Shown: one piece after another, positions 46,835 through 56,676 of the stretch
Position numbering within the stretch: the first letter of the stretch is position 1
How the letters are laid out: the number at the start of each line of letters is the position of its first letter
Origin: Pseudomonas sp. NFIX28
GTDB taxonomy: Bacteria; Pseudomonadota; Gammaproteobacteria; Pseudomonadales; Pseudomonadaceae
Length of the DNA: 64,000 bases
Assembly: GCF_900107395.1 (NCBI RefSeq)
Contig: NZ_FNPW01000003.1
Location: 360,632-424,631 of the forward strand
Reading direction: 5' to 3'
Made by a program: the position numbers and the translations under genes
Notes under the pieces: model-generated
Told to the model about the DNA's origin: nothing
The model's input: only the letters and a program-made list of their open reading frames with translations
Databases searched by the model: none

Positions 46835-47872
46835 ATGACGCTTGCAGTCCAGTTCACCCATGTTTCCCGGCAGTTCGGCGAGGTGAAGGCCGTTGACCGG
46901 GTGTCCATCGATATCCAGGACGGCGAGTTCTTTTCCATGCTCGGCCCCTCCGGTTCGGGCAAGACCACCTGCCTGCGCCTGATCGCCGGCTTCGAACAGC
47001 CGAGCGCCGGCTCGATCCGCATCCACGGCGCCGAAGCCGCTGGCTTGCCGCCCTACCAACGCGACGTCAACACCGTGTTCCAGGACTACGCGCTGTTCCC
47101 CCACATGAACGTGCGCGACAACGTGGCCTACGGCCTGAAAGTCAAAGGCGTCGCCAAGGCCGAGCGCTTCAAGCGCGCCGAGGAAGCCCTGGCCATGGTC
47201 GCCCTGCAAGGCTACGGCGAGCGCAAGCCGGTGCAGCTGTCCGGCGGCCAGCGCCAGCGCGTGGCCCTGGCCCGGGCGCTGGTCAACCGGCCGCGGGTCC
47301 TGCTGCTGGACGAACCGCTGGGCGCGCTGGACCTGAAGCTGCGCGAGCAGATGCAGGGCGAGCTGAAGAAACTCCAGCGCCAGCTCGGCATCACCTTCAT
47401 CTTCGTCACCCACGACCAGACCGAAGCCCTGTCGATGTCCGACCGCGTGGCGGTGTTCAACAACGGCCGCATCGAACAGGTCGACAGCCCGCGCAACCTG
47501 TACATGAAACCGGCCACCGTCTTCGTCGCCGAGTTCGTCGGCACCTCCAACGTGATTCGCGGCGCCCTGGCCGAACAACTGAGCGGCAGCCAACGGCCCT
47601 TCTCGATCCGCCCGGAACACGTGCGTTTCGCCGAGGGCCCGCTGCCCAGCCACGAGATCGAAGTCAGCGGCCTGCTGCACGATATCCAGTACCAGGGCAG
47701 CGCCACCCGCTACGAGTTGCGACTGGACAACGGCCAGACCCTCAGCATCAGCCAGGCCAACGACCAATGGCTGGACAGCGGCGCCCAGCACCAGGCCGGA
47801 CAACGCCTCAGCGCGCGCTGGGCCCGCGCCGCGATGATCCCGCTGGCCGACACCGTGGCGAGCGGGGTGTGA
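46835..47872 (+). CDS. ABC transporter ATP-binding protein, polyamine type (YdcT/PotA-like)
   Basis: Cytoplasmic ATPase of 345 residues. Walker A GPSGSGKTT (about 39-47), Q-loop FQDYALFPHMNV, signature LSGGQRQRVALARAL, Walker B RVLLLDEPLGALD and the switch His in VTHDQTEALSMSD are intact. The C-terminal 100 residues form a TOBE regulatory domain typical of PotA/UgpC-type proteins. It is followed after one base by the first permease gene. Confidence 0.93.
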   Translation: MTLAVQFTHVSRQFGEVKAVDRVSIDIQDGEFFSMLGPSGSGKTTCLRLIAGFEQPSAGSIRIHGAEAAGLPPYQRDVNTVFQDYALFPHMNVRDNVAYGLKVKGVAKAERFKRAEEALAMVALQGYGERKPVQLSGGQRQRVALARALVNRPRVLLLDEPLGALDLKLREQMQGELKKLQRQLGITFIFVTHDQTEALSMSDRVAVFNNGRIEQVDSPRNLYMKPATVFVAEFVGTSNVIRGALAEQLSGSQRPFSIRPEHVRFAEGPLPSHEIEVSGLLHDIQYQGSATRYELRLDNGQTLSISQANDQWLDSGAQHQAGQRLSARWARAAMIPLADTVASGV

Positions 47873-47873
47873 C

Positions 47874-48821
47874 ATGAACACCCTGGCACTCACCTCCTCC
47901 AGCCCCGGCGGCTCGCCGCTGCGGCGTTTTTCCAACCTGCTGTACCGCCGGCCGAACCTGTACCTGTCGCTGCTGCTGGTGCCGCCGCTGCTCTGGTTCG
48001 GCGCGGTCTACCTGGGCTCGCTGCTGACCCTGCTCTGGCAGGGCTTCTACACCTTCGACGACTTCACCATGGCGGTCACTCCGGACCTGACCCTGGCCAA
48101 CTTCGCCGCGCTGTTCCAGCCGTCGAACTTCGACATCATCCTGCGCACCCTGGGCATGGCCATCGCCGTATCGCTCGCCAGCGCCGTGATCGCCTTCCCC
48201 ATCGCCTACTACATGGCGCGCTACACCAGCGGCAAAACCAAGGCGTTCTTCTATATCGCGGTGATGCTGCCGATGTGGGCCAGCTATATCGTCAAGGCCT
48301 ACGCCTGGACCCTCCTGCTGGCCAAGGGCGGCGTCGCCCAATGGTTCGTCCAGCAGCTGGGGCTGGAGCCGCTGTTGCAGTTCGTGCTGGGGATTCCCGG
48401 CATCGGCGGCAGCACCTTGTCGACTTCGCACCTGGGCCGCTTCATGGTGTTCGTCTATATCTGGCTGCCGTTCATGATCCTGCCGGTCCAGGCCTCCCTG
48501 GAACGCCTGCCGCCGTCCTTGCTGCAAGCCTCCGCCGACCTCGGCGCCAAGCCGCGCCAGACTTTCATGCAGGTGATCCTGCCGCTGTCGGTGCCGGGCA
48601 TCGCCGCCGGCTCGATCTTCACCTTCTCCCTGACCCTGGGAGATTTCATCGTGCCGCAGCTGGTGGGCCCGCCCGGCTACTTCGTCGGCAGCATGGTCTA
48701 CGCCCAGCAAGGGGCGATCGGCAACATGCCGATGGCCGCCGCCTTCACCCTGGTGCCGATCGTGCTGATCGCCATTTACCTGTCCATCGTCAAACGCCTG
48801 GGGGCCTTCGATGCGCTCTGA
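47874..48821 (+). CDS. ABC transporter permease, polyamine type (YdcU/PotB-like)
   Basis: Inner-membrane permease of 315 residues with six membrane segments. The EAA loop that docks on the ATPase is in [28 protein letters not shown]. Typical of the spermidine/putrescine class: [25 protein letters not shown]. The ATG at 47874 begins one base after the ATPase stop, and the stop overlaps the next gene by 11 nt. Confidence 0.92.
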   Translation: MNTLALTSSSPGGSPLRRFSNLLYRRPNLYLSLLLVPPLLWFGAVYLGSLLTLLWQGFYTFDDFTMAVTPDLTLANFAALFQPSNFDIILRTLGMAIAVSLASAVIAFPIAYYMARYTSGKTKAFFYIAVMLPMWASYIVKAYAWTLLLAKGGVAQWFVQQLGLEPLLQFVLGIPGIGGSTLSTSHLGRFMVFVYIWLPFMILPVQASLERLPPSLLQASADLGAKPRQTFMQVILPLSVPGIAAGSIFTFSLTLGDFIVPQLVGPPGYFVGSMVYAQQGAIGNMPMAAAFTLVPIVLIAIYLSIVKRLGAFDAL

Positions 48822-49638
48822 CTCAGCCAAGCATGGAGAACACGCCTCGTTGGGCCTGCGCATCGCCGCGTGGGGCGGGCTGCTGTTCCTGCACTTCCCG
48901 ATCCTGATCATCTTCCTCTACGCCTTCAACACCGAAGACGCAGCCTTCAGCTTTCCGCCCCAGGGCTTCACCCTGAAGTGGTTCAGCGTGGCCTTCGCCC
49001 GCCCCGACGTGCTCGAAGCCATCAAGCTGTCGCTGCAGATCGCCGCCATCGCCACCCTGATCGCCCTGGTCCTCGGCACCCTGGCCTCGGCGGCGCTGTA
49101 CCGACGGGACTTCTTCGGCAAGCAGGGGATTTCGCTGATGTTGATCCTGCCCATCGCCCTGCCGGGGATCATTACCGGCATCGCCCTGCTGGCGACTTTC
49201 AAGACGCTGGGGATCGAGCCGGGGATGTTCACCATCGTCGTCGGCCACGCGACCTTCTGCGTGGTGATCGTCTACAACAACGTGATCGCCCGCCTGCGCC
49301 GCACCTCCCACAGCCTGATCGAAGCCTCGATGGATCTAGGGGCCGACGGCTGGCAGACCTTCCGCTACATCATCCTGCCGAACCTCGGCTCTGCGTTGCT
49401 GGCCGGCGGCATGCTGGCGTTCGCCCTGTCGTTCGACGAAATCATCGTCACCACCTTCACCGCCGGCCATGAGCGCACCCTGCCGCTGTGGCTGCTCAAC
49501 CAGCTCAGCCGGCCGCGGGACGTACCGGTGACCAACGTCGTCGCCATGCTGGTGATGCTGGTGACCATGCTGCCGATCCTCGGCGCCTATTACCTGACCC
49601 GCGGCGGCGAAAGCGTGGCGGGCAGCGGCGGCAAATAA
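48811..49638 (+). CDS. ABC transporter permease, polyamine type (YdcV/PotC-like)
   Basis: Second inner-membrane permease, 275 residues, six membrane segments. The docking loop is [27 protein letters not shown], followed by [18 protein letters not shown], a signature of the PotC group. It overlaps the first permease by 11 nt. The partner permeases, ATPase and binding protein together make a complete importer. Confidence 0.92.
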   Translation: MRSDSAKHGEHASLGLRIAAWGGLLFLHFPILIIFLYAFNTEDAAFSFPPQGFTLKWFSVAFARPDVLEAIKLSLQIAAIATLIALVLGTLASAALYRRDFFGKQGISLMLILPIALPGIITGIALLATFKTLGIEPGMFTIVVGHATFCVVIVYNNVIARLRRTSHSLIEASMDLGADGWQTFRYIILPNLGSALLAGGMLAFALSFDEIIVTTFTAGHERTLPLWLLNQLSRPRDVPVTNVVAMLVMLVTMLPILGAYYLTRGGESVAGSGGK

Positions 49639-49660
49639 AGCCGCCTTGGAACCCGGGTCT

Positions 49661-49750
49661 GTAGGAGCGAGGCTTGCCCGCGAAGAGGCCGCAACCTTCA
49701 ACATTGACGTTGGCAGACCCCGCGAATTCGCGGGCAAGCCTCGCTCCTAC
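49661..49750. repeat. REP doublet (REPIN), family 1
   Basis: Canonical left arm from 49661 and inverted right arm ending 49750, between the permease gene and the second aldehyde dehydrogenase gene. Confidence 0.9.
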
Positions 49751-49791
49751 GGTGGCTCGTTGAAAACCATAGATTCGAAGAGGAGATGACC

Positions 49792-51216
49792 ATGCAGACC
49801 AAACTCTTGATCAACGGCCAACTGGTCGGCGGCGAAGGCCCTGCCCAGGCGGTATTCAACCCGGCATTGGGCCGCGTGCTGGTGGAAATCAACGAGGCCA
49901 GCCCGGCCCAGGTCGATGCCGCGGTGCGCGCCGCCGACAACGCCTTCGAAAGCTGGTCGCAAACCGTGCCGAAAGAACGCTCGCTATTGCTGCTCAAGCT
50001 GGCCGACAGCATCGAAGCCCACGGCGAGGAGCTGGCCAAGCTGGAGTCGGACAACTGCGGCAAGCCGCTGAGCGCGGCCCTGAACGACGAGATCCCGGCG
50101 ATTGCCGACGTGTTCCGCTTCTTCGCCGGCGCCAGCCGTTGCCTCAGCGGTTCGGCCGGCGGCGAATACCTGCCGGGACACACCTCGATGATCCGTCGCG
50201 ACCCGGTGGGGGTGATCGCCTCCATCGCGCCGTGGAACTACCCACTGATGATGGTCGCCTGGAAAATCGCCCCGGCCCTGGCCGCCGGCAATACCGTGGT
50301 GCTCAAGCCCTCGGAACAGACCCCGCTGACCGCCCTGCGCCTGGGCGAGCTGGCGGCGGCGATCTTTCCCGCCGGCGTGCTGAACCTGGTGTTCGGCCGT
50401 GGCGCCACGGTGGGCCAGCCGCTGGTGACCCATCCGAAGGTGCGCATGGTCTCGCTCACCGGCTCCATCGCCACCGGCTCGAACATCATTTCCAGCACCG
50501 CCGACAGCGTCAAACGCATGCACATGGAGCTGGGCGGCAAGGCGCCGGTGATCATTTTCGACGACGCCGACATAGACGCCGCGGTGGAAGGCATCCGTAC
50601 CTTTGGTTTCTACAACGCCGGCCAGGACTGCACCGCCGCCTGCCGCATCTATGCCCAGGACGGCATCTACGAGCGCTTCGTCGAGAAACTCGGCGCGGCG
50701 GTCGCCAGCATCAAGCACGGCCTGCAAGGCGACCCGGACACCGAACTGGGCCCACTGATCAGCGCCCAGCACCGCGACCGCGTGGCCGGGTTCGTCGAGC
50801 GCGCCATCGCCCAGCCGCATATCCGCCTGGTCACTGGCGGCAAGGCGGTGGACGGCAACGGCTTCTTCTTCGAACCGACGGTGCTGGCCGACGCCCGGCA
50901 AGACGACGAAATCGTCCGCCGCGAAGTGTTCGGCCCGGTGGTCTCGGTCACCCGCTTTACCGACGAGGCCCAGGTCCTGGGCTGGGCCAACGACTCGGAG
51001 TACGGCCTGGCGTCCTCGGTGTGGACCGCCGATGTCGGCCGCGCCCACCGCCTCTCGGCGCGCCTGCAATACGGCTGCACCTGGGTCAATACGCACTTCA
51101 TGCTGGTCAGCGAAATGCCCCACGGCGGGCAGAAACTCTCCGGCTATGGCAAGGACATGTCCCTGTACGGGCTGGAGGACTACACCGTCGTGCGCCATGT
51201 GATGTTCAAGCACTGA
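49792..51216 (+). CDS. gamma-aminobutyraldehyde dehydrogenase, copy 2 (YdcW/PatD-like)
   Basis: NAD-dependent aldehyde dehydrogenase of 474 residues, the same length as E. coli YdcW/PatD. The start at 49792 is set by AGGAG at 49781-49785; the in-frame ATG at 49786 overlaps that site. Glu in [12 protein letters not shown] and catalytic Cys in [17 protein letters not shown] are present, as is [21 protein letters not shown]. It resembles copy 1 throughout but is distinct, with a different N-terminus and different central loops. The E. coli ydcSTUVW order (importer, then this enzyme) is reproduced, supporting a role in putrescine or GABA-type amine use. Confidence 0.88.
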   Translation: MQTKLLINGQLVGGEGPAQAVFNPALGRVLVEINEASPAQVDAAVRAADNAFESWSQTVPKERSLLLLKLADSIEAHGEELAKLESDNCGKPLSAALNDEIPAIADVFRFFAGASRCLSGSAGGEYLPGHTSMIRRDPVGVIASIAPWNYPLMMVAWKIAPALAAGNTVVLKPSEQTPLTALRLGELAAAIFPAGVLNLVFGRGATVGQPLVTHPKVRMVSLTGSIATGSNIISSTADSVKRMHMELGGKAPVIIFDDADIDAAVEGIRTFGFYNAGQDCTAACRIYAQDGIYERFVEKLGAAVASIKHGLQGDPDTELGPLISAQHRDRVAGFVERAIAQPHIRLVTGGKAVDGNGFFFEPTVLADARQDDEIVRREVFGPVVSVTRFTDEAQVLGWANDSEYGLASSVWTADVGRAHRLSARLQYGCTWVNTHFMLVSEMPHGGQKLSGYGKDMSLYGLEDYTVVRHVMFKH

Positions 51217-51221
51217 CCTTT

Positions 51222-51279
51222 ATCGCGGGCAAGCCTCGCTCCTACGAACCTGTCCCGTAGGAGCGAGGCTTGCCCGCGA
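51222..51279. repeat. REP pair in tail-to-tail orientation
   Basis: The inverted arm (51222-51245) comes first and the direct arm (51256-51279) second, the reverse of the doublets elsewhere. Only about 10 nt lie between them, so a compact hairpin can form at the 3' end of the dehydrogenase gene. Confidence 0.85.
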
Positions 51280-51303
51280 ACCAATGGCCCCCCGCCTGCC
51301 CGG

Positions 51304-51732
51304 CTAATAGCAATTGCCATCGGTTTCAGCACAGAACTCGTAGGGCGTGTTGCTGATGAACTTATCGAGCCAGTGGTGCTTCCAGTCCGGCCACTGAATG
51401 ATGTAGGTCTTGGTGGCCTTGATGAACTCCAGGCCAAAGATGCTGATGCTGTTATCGTCCTCGAACATGCGCAGGTCCAGCGACCAGTCTTTGATCAAGG
51501 GTGTGCGATAGACCCGCTGCGGCTCCTTGAGGTCGATGATTTGCAAGTAGCCCTGGCCGCCGAAGGGCACCAGCAGGCCACCGGCCGAGGCATGCTGCAG
51601 CAGGTAACGGCCGGAAGGGCTGGTGCTCGAATAGGGCTTGCGCTCGAGCACGGTGTTCAACGCGCAGACGAACACCAGCGCGCAGGCGAACAGCAGCAAA
51701 ACCAGCACCGTCAGGGTCTTCCTGTACTTCAT
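51304..51732 (-). CDS. small single-pass membrane protein, unknown function
   Basis: A 142-residue protein with one N-terminal membrane segment (about 8-28, TVLVLLLFACALVFVCAL) and a periplasmic domain of about 110 residues (SGRYLLQHASAGGLLVPFGGQGYLQIIDLKEPQRVYRTPL) that resembles beta-propeller-like or WD40-type strands but is too short to class. It ends with two Cys (FCAETDGNCY). The start at 51732 (MKYRKTL) is chosen over an upstream extension that crosses no recognisable domain. Function unknown. Confidence 0.7.
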   Translation of the reverse strand: MKYRKTLTVLVLLLFACALVFVCALNTVLERKPYSSTSPSGRYLLQHASAGGLLVPFGGQGYLQIIDLKEPQRVYRTPLIKDWSLDLRMFEDDNSISIFGLEFIKATKTYIIQWPDWKHHWLDKFISNTPYEFCAETDGNCY

Positions 51733-51898
51733 CGTGCGCCCGCCGAAAAACTGCAATTCATTTGCCCGATCTCCTTGAAAGGCGGCTATTGAACGAGGTC
51801 TGGCCAAGCCGATCAAGTTGCGGCACCATCCGCCGCCACACAGCACCTGGCTCCCCAGCCCGCGGCGCTGAAACCTCTTCGGCTGCAAGGATGCGCCC

Positions 51899-52195
51899 AT
51901 GCCCTCGCAAATCGTCAGCCTGATGCTGCAAGTGGCCGTCTGGCTGGTACTGCCGTTCGCCGCCCTGCAACTGGGCCTGGTACTGACCCGCGCCGTCGCC
52001 GCGCCCTTTGTCTCGGCGGTGGCGGTTCCCTCCGGCGTCCTGTCCCTGGTGCTGATCCAGATCACCCTGGTATACGCCGCCGCCAAAGGCTGGCACGCCT
52101 GCGGCATGCCAACCCACTATCGCTGGCTGGGCCTGTGGCTGGGGTGCGTGCTGGTGCTGTATGCCGTGCCGTGGTTGATGTCATTGAGTCAGTAG
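51899..52195 (+). CDS. small hydrophobic membrane protein
   Basis: A 98-residue protein with three likely membrane segments (about 7-29, 42-62 and 73-94). No soluble domain or motif I recognise. The ATG at 51899 is preceded by AAGGATG at moderate distance. It is divergent from the 51304-51732 gene and convergent with the acetyltransferase gene. Function unknown. Confidence 0.62.
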   Translation: MPSQIVSLMLQVAVWLVLPFAALQLGLVLTRAVAAPFVSAVAVPSGVLSLVLIQITLVYAAAKGWHACGMPTHYRWLGLWLGCVLVLYAVPWLMSLSQ

Positions 52196-52257
52196 GAGCC
52201 CACGAATCACTGATGCCGTTCATCCAACCCGCCGACCTGGTGCCAACCCGCTGAAAA

Positions 52258-52791
52258 TCAGGGCAACCTGAGGTACAGATGGATGTCCTCGGGCTCCAGG
52301 CGATACAGCTCTGGATCGGGGGCCGGCAACAGCTCGCAGCCCAGGCGGCGGTAGAAGTCCACGGTGTTGCGCGACGGCGTGGCCGAGACATACAGGCCTT
52401 CGCCGCCCATGCGCTGCGCCTGTTCGGCGGCCAGGCCGAACAGCCGCTGGCCCAGGCCGCGCCCGCGATACGCCCGGCTGACATGCAGGAACTTCAGTTG
52501 CCGCAGCCGCAGGCCGGCGTTGTGGATCACCAGGCAATCGACCACCGCGGCGGCCACCAGCCGATGTTCGTCGAACACCCCATACAGCCAGCCGCCACGC
52601 TGTTCACACGCCTGCAAGAGCAGCGCGTCATGCTCGGCCTCGCCAGGCGGCCAGCCGCTCACCACCTCGCGCCGGGGATAACCCAGCAGTTGCCCGTCCT
52701 GCAGGCGGTAGAACGCCTCGATCAGTTCCGCGCGGTCAATAAGTTTGAACAGCGGGATGTCCCGCGAGGTCAGAAGACGTTCATCGAGCAT
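52258..52791 (-). CDS. GNAT-family N-acetyltransferase
   Basis: A 177-residue acetyl-CoA-dependent acetyltransferase. The acetyl-CoA motif is RQLKFLHVSRAYRGRGLGQRLFGLA (R-G-R-G-L-G), followed by GLYVSATPSRNTVDFYRRLGCELL, the normal end of GNAT domains. A substrate (small molecule, protein or antibiotic) cannot be read from the sequence. It stands alone before opgD, from which it is divergent. Confidence 0.87.
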   Translation of the reverse strand: MLDERLLTSRDIPLFKLIDRAELIEAFYRLQDGQLLGYPRREVVSGWPPGEAEHDALLLQACEQRGGWLYGVFDEHRLVAAAVVDCLVIHNAGLRLRQLKFLHVSRAYRGRGLGQRLFGLAAEQAQRMGGEGLYVSATPSRNTVDFYRRLGCELLPAPDPELYRLEPEDIHLYLRLP

Positions 52792-52977
52792 GGGGGGTTC
52801 CTCAAGCCATCCGTGGTTTTACGTATCGATAGTTGGGCATTTTGTGCCTCGGGCGAACCGATTATTCTATCCGCCAGTTGTTAAAAGTCCGTTGTGTTTG
52901 GCCGAAGGCATGACCGAACCTCCATTTCCGATCCAGCGCAGCCAGGAAGGCTCGGGATCTCCTGACAAGGTTCACTT

Positions 52978-54597
52978 ATGCATCGCAGGCATCTACTGAA
53001 AGCATCCATGGCGCTGGCAGCCTACACCGGCCTGTCGGCCACAGGTCTGTTGGCCACCCGGGCCTGGGCTGGCGCCGCCGACGGCGAAGCGCAAGCCTTC
53101 GATTTCGAGATTCTCAAGGCCCAGGCCAAGCAATTGGCCGGCAAGCCATACGTGAACACCAAGCAGGTGCTGCCGCCGACCCTGGCGACCATGACCCCGC
53201 AGAACTTCAACGCGATCCGCTACGACGGCAACCATTCGCTGTGGAAGGAACTGAACGGCCAGCTGGACGTGCAGTTCTTCCACGTCGGCATGGGCTTCAA
53301 GCAGCCGGTGCGCATGTACAGCGTCGACGCCAAGACCCGCCAGGCGCGGGAAGTGCATTTCCGCCCCTCGCTGTTCAACTACCAGAACACCAGCGTCGAT
53401 ACCGCGCAGCTCAAGGGCGACCTGGGCTTTGCCGGCTTCAAGCTGTTCAAGGCGCCGGAACTGGACAAGCACGACGTGGTGTCCTTCCTCGGCGCCAGCT
53501 ATTTCCGCGCAGTGGACAAGACCGGCCAGTACGGCCTGTCGGCACGCGGCCTGGCGATCGACACCTACGCCAAGAAGCGCGAAGAGTTCCCCGACTTCAC
53601 CAAGTTCTGGTTCGAGACCCCGGGCAAGGACAGCACCCGCTTCGTGGTCTATGCCCTGCTCGACTCGCCGAGCGCCACCGGCGCCTACCGCTTCGACATC
53701 GATTGCCAGGCCGAGCGCGTGGTGATGGACGTCGATGCACACGTCAACGCCCGCACCGCCATCGAGCAGCTGGGCATTGCGCCGATGACCAGCATGTTCA
53801 GCTGCGGCACCCATGAGCGGCGCATGTGCGACACCATCCATCCGCAGATCCACGACTCGGACCGCCTGGCCATGTGGCGCGGCAACGGCGAGTGGATCTG
53901 CCGCCCGCTGAACAACCCGGCGACCCTGCAGTTCAACGCCTTCGCCGACAAGGACCCGAAAGGTTTCGGCCTGGTGCAGACCGACCACGAGTTCGCCAAC
54001 TACCAGGACACCGTGGACTGGTACAGCCGGCGCCCGAGCCTGTGGGTCGAGCCGACCACTGCCTGGGGCGAAGGCTCGGTCGACCTGCTGGAGATCCCGA
54101 CCACCGGCGAGACCCTGGACAACATCGTGGCCTTCTGGACCCCGAAAAAGCCGCTGGCTGCCGGCGACTCGCTGAACTACGGCTACAAACTGTACTGGAG
54201 TGCCCTGCCGCCGGTAGGCACGCCGCTGGCGCGGGTCAACGCCACCCGTTCGGGCATGGGCGGCTTCGTCGAAGGCTGGGCTCCGGGCGAGCATTACCCG
54301 CCGGTCTGGGCCCGGCGCTTTGCCGTGGACTTCAACGGCGGCGGCCTGGAACGGTTACCGGAAGGCACCGGCATCGAGCCGGTGGTCACCGCGTCGAACG
54401 GCCAGGTCAAGGATTTCCACGTGCTCAAGCTGGACGAGATCCAGGGCTATCGCGTGCTGTTCGACTGGTACCCGACCAACGACAGCGTCGACCCGGTGGA
54501 ACTGCGGCTGTTTATCCGCAGCAACGATCGCACCCTGAGCGAAACCTGGCTGTACCAGTACTTCCCGCCGGCACCGGACAAGCGCAAGTACAGCTGA
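52978..54597 (+). CDS. opgD: periplasmic glucan biosynthesis protein OpgD
   Basis: Exported protein of 539 residues that controls the backbone structure of osmoregulated periplasmic glucans. The N-terminus [19 protein letters not shown] carries twin arginines before a hydrophobic stretch, fitting Tat export as known for OpgD. Family markers include [72 protein letters not shown] and [17 protein letters not shown]. The closely related OpgG has no twin-arginine signal. A REP doublet and a strong terminator follow. Confidence 0.94.
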   Translation: MHRRHLLKASMALAAYTGLSATGLLATRAWAGAADGEAQAFDFEILKAQAKQLAGKPYVNTKQVLPPTLATMTPQNFNAIRYDGNHSLWKELNGQLDVQFFHVGMGFKQPVRMYSVDAKTRQAREVHFRPSLFNYQNTSVDTAQLKGDLGFAGFKLFKAPELDKHDVVSFLGASYFRAVDKTGQYGLSARGLAIDTYAKKREEFPDFTKFWFETPGKDSTRFVVYALLDSPSATGAYRFDIDCQAERVVMDVDAHVNARTAIEQLGIAPMTSMFSCGTHERRMCDTIHPQIHDSDRLAMWRGNGEWICRPLNNPATLQFNAFADKDPKGFGLVQTDHEFANYQDTVDWYSRRPSLWVEPTTAWGEGSVDLLEIPTTGETLDNIVAFWTPKKPLAAGDSLNYGYKLYWSALPPVGTPLARVNATRSGMGGFVEGWAPGEHYPPVWARRFAVDFNGGGLERLPEGTGIEPVVTASNGQVKDFHVLKLDEIQGYRVLFDWYPTNDSVDPVELRLFIRSNDRTLSETWLYQYFPPAPDKRKYS

Positions 54598-54610
54598 TGC
54601 AGCACTATCT

Positions 54611-54726
54611 GTAGCCGCTGCCGCAGGCTGCGATGGGCCGCGCAGCGGACCCAGGCTCTTCAGTCGATCCGCGTCGCCTGATTTGCGACCGGTTCCCGGT
54701 CGATCGCAGCCTGCGGCAGCGGCTAC
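54611..54726. repeat. REP doublet, family 2
   Basis: Left arm GTAGCCGCTGCCGCAGGCTG from 54611 and its inverted partner ending CGGCTAC at 54726, directly after opgD. Confidence 0.88.
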
Positions 54727-54741
54727 AGGTTGCCCGCCAGC

Positions 54742-54777
54742 AAAAAAAAAACCGGCCCTCACAGGCCGGTTTTTTTA
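54742..54777. terminator. bidirectional rho-independent terminator
   Basis: 7-bp stem (ACCGGCC at 54751-54757, GGCCGGT at 54764-54770) with about ten A's before and seven T's after. It serves opgD and the convergent old yellow enzyme gene. Confidence 0.92.
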
Positions 54778-54791
54778 TGCCCCCGCTCAGC

Positions 54792-55898
54792 TCACTCGCG
54801 CAGATCCGACTCGTGAATCGGCTGGTCGCGATGGGTCGCGCGCTGGTACTGCGCCGGCCAGATCGCCTTGTGCCCGCTCAGGTCGTCGTCGGCATGCAGC
54901 GGCCAGTACGGGTCGCGCAGCAGCTCCCGGGCAAGGAAGATGATGTCGGCCTGGCAGGTGCGCAGAATGTGCTCGGCCTGGGCTGGCTCGGTGATCATGC
55001 CCACGGTGCCGGTGGCGATTCCCGACTCCTTGCGCACCCGTTCGGCAAAACGGGTCTGATAGCCCGGGCCGGTGGGGATCTCGGCATTGACCGCGGTACC
55101 GCCCGACGAGACGTCGATCAGGTCCACGCCCAGGGCTTTCAGGCGGCATGCCAGCTCGACGGTTTCATCCGGGTTCCAGCCGTCCTCCACCCAGTCGGTG
55201 GCCGACACCCGGACGAACAACGGCAATTCTTCCGGCCAGACCGCCCGCACCGCCTCGCTCACCTGCAGCACCAGGCGAATGCGGTTATCGAAGGAACCGC
55301 CGTACTGGTCACGGCGCTGATTGCTCAGCGGCGACAGAAATTGATGCAACAGGTAGCCATGGGCGGCATGCACCTCGACCACTTTGAAACCGGCGATGAG
55401 GGCACGTTTGGCCGAGTCGACGAAGGCCTGGACGATGGCGGCGATCTGCCCTTCGTCGAGCTGGGTCGGCGGCGTATGTTGCGGGTCGAAGGCGATCGGC
55501 GAGGGGCCGACCGGAACCCAGCCACCGTCCTCGGGCTTGACGCTGCCATGCTTGCCCAGCCATGGCCGATGGGTGCTGGCCTTGCGCCCGGCATGAGCCA
55601 GCTGGATACCGGCGACCGCGCCCTGGGCGGCGATGAACCGGGTGATGCGTTGCAAGGGTGCGATCTGTTCGTCGTTCCACAGGCCGAGGTCCTGGGCGGT
55701 GATGCGCCCGTCGGCGGTGACCGCCGTGGCCTCGGTAAAAATCAGTCCGGCGCCGCCCACGGCACGGCTGCCGAGGTGCACCAGGTGCCAGTCATTGGCC
55801 AGTCCATCTACGCTGGAGTACTGGCACATGGGCGATACCGCGATGCGGTTGAGTAAGGTCAATTGACGAAGGGTATAGGGCTCAAGCAGCAGACTCAT
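54792..55898 (-). CDS. NADH:flavin oxidoreductase, old yellow enzyme family (XenA/YqjM class)
   Basis: FMN-dependent ene-reductase of 368 residues. The N-terminus LLLEPYTLRQLTLLNRIAVSPMCQYSSVDGLANDWHLVHL contains the Cys in the MCQY context that tunes the flavin in the thermophilic-like class (YqjM, XenA). QLAHAGRKASTHRPW, the substrate-binding His pair in EVHAAHGYLLHQFLSP, and YGGSFDNRIRLVLQV are intact. Likely substrates are alpha,beta-unsaturated carbonyls or nitro compounds; the physiological one is unknown. Confidence 0.9.
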   Translation of the reverse strand: MSLLLEPYTLRQLTLLNRIAVSPMCQYSSVDGLANDWHLVHLGSRAVGGAGLIFTEATAVTADGRITAQDLGLWNDEQIAPLQRITRFIAAQGAVAGIQLAHAGRKASTHRPWLGKHGSVKPEDGGWVPVGPSPIAFDPQHTPPTQLDEGQIAAIVQAFVDSAKRALIAGFKVVEVHAAHGYLLHQFLSPLSNQRRDQYGGSFDNRIRLVLQVSEAVRAVWPEELPLFVRVSATDWVEDGWNPDETVELACRLKALGVDLIDVSSGGTAVNAEIPTGPGYQTRFAERVRKESGIATGTVGMITEPAQAEHILRTCQADIIFLARELLRDPYWPLHADDDLSGHKAIWPAQYQRATHRDQPIHESDLRE

Positions 55899-56060
55899 GG
55901 GGCACCTCTCGATCAGTGGTCAGGCTCCAGGGTTCTGTTTGAAAAGTCGACGAGTGACTGGAAAGGAACAGCGCCCGCCCCCGCGGGAGAAAAAGGACAA
56001 AGACGTCACAAGGCCAATCAAGCAGTGCTTAGAGCCTAGTCGACAACGGCGCGACCAGCA

Positions 56061-56676
56061 GGGTTCCGACACACTTTGTCAGCGCCTGGCCTGATCCACC
56101 GCGGCGTCTTCTTCGCCGGCAAGCCTGGCTCCTACAGAAGCAGCACCCGCAGTCCGTAGGAGCGAGGCTTGCCCGCGAAAGCGTCTGGCCAGGTACACCG
56201 CGGCGTCTTCTTCGCCGGCAAGCCTGGCTCCTACAAAGCAACGTCCACCGTCCGTAGGAGCGAGGCTTGCCCGCGAAGGCGTCCGACCAGGTACACCGCG
56301 GCGCTTTCTTCGCCGGCAAGCCTGGCTCCTACAGAAGCAGCGCCACCATTCGTAGGAGCGAGGCTTGCCCGCGAAGGCGTCCGGCCAGGTACACCGCGGC
56401 GCCTTCTTCGCCGGCAAGCCTGGCTCCTACAAAAGCAACGCCCACCGTCCGTAGGAGCGAGGCTTGCCCGCGAAGGCGTCCGGCCAGGTACACCGCGGCG
56501 TCCTCTTCGCCGGCAAGCCTGGCTCCTACAGAAGCAGCACCCACCGTCCGTAGGAGCGAGGCTTGCCCGCGAAAGCGTCCGGCCTGACACTCCGCGGCGC
56601 CTTCTTCGCCGGCAAGCCTGGCTCCTACAAAAGCAGCACCCGCCTTGCGTAGGAGCGAGGCTTGCCCGCGAAGGCG
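56061..56676. repeat. tandem array of six alternating REP pairs (98-99 bp period)
   Basis: Direct REP arms start at 56156, 56254, 56352, 56451, 56550 and 56649 (spacing 98, 98, 99, 99, 99). Inverted arms end at 56135, 56234, 56332, 56430, 56529 and 56628. Unlike other doublets in the window, the inverted arm is a variant (reverse complement GTAGGAGCCAGGCTTGCCGG) with paired changes. Spacers such as GGCCAGGTACACCGCGGCG are also conserved, so whole units were duplicated. It ends just before the recJ stop. No gene is credible in 55899-56676. Confidence 0.93.

Noticed and set aside
56061..56676. CRISPR array
   Set aside because: The repeats alternate in orientation, the spacers are also conserved, and no cas gene is near; it is a REPIN array.
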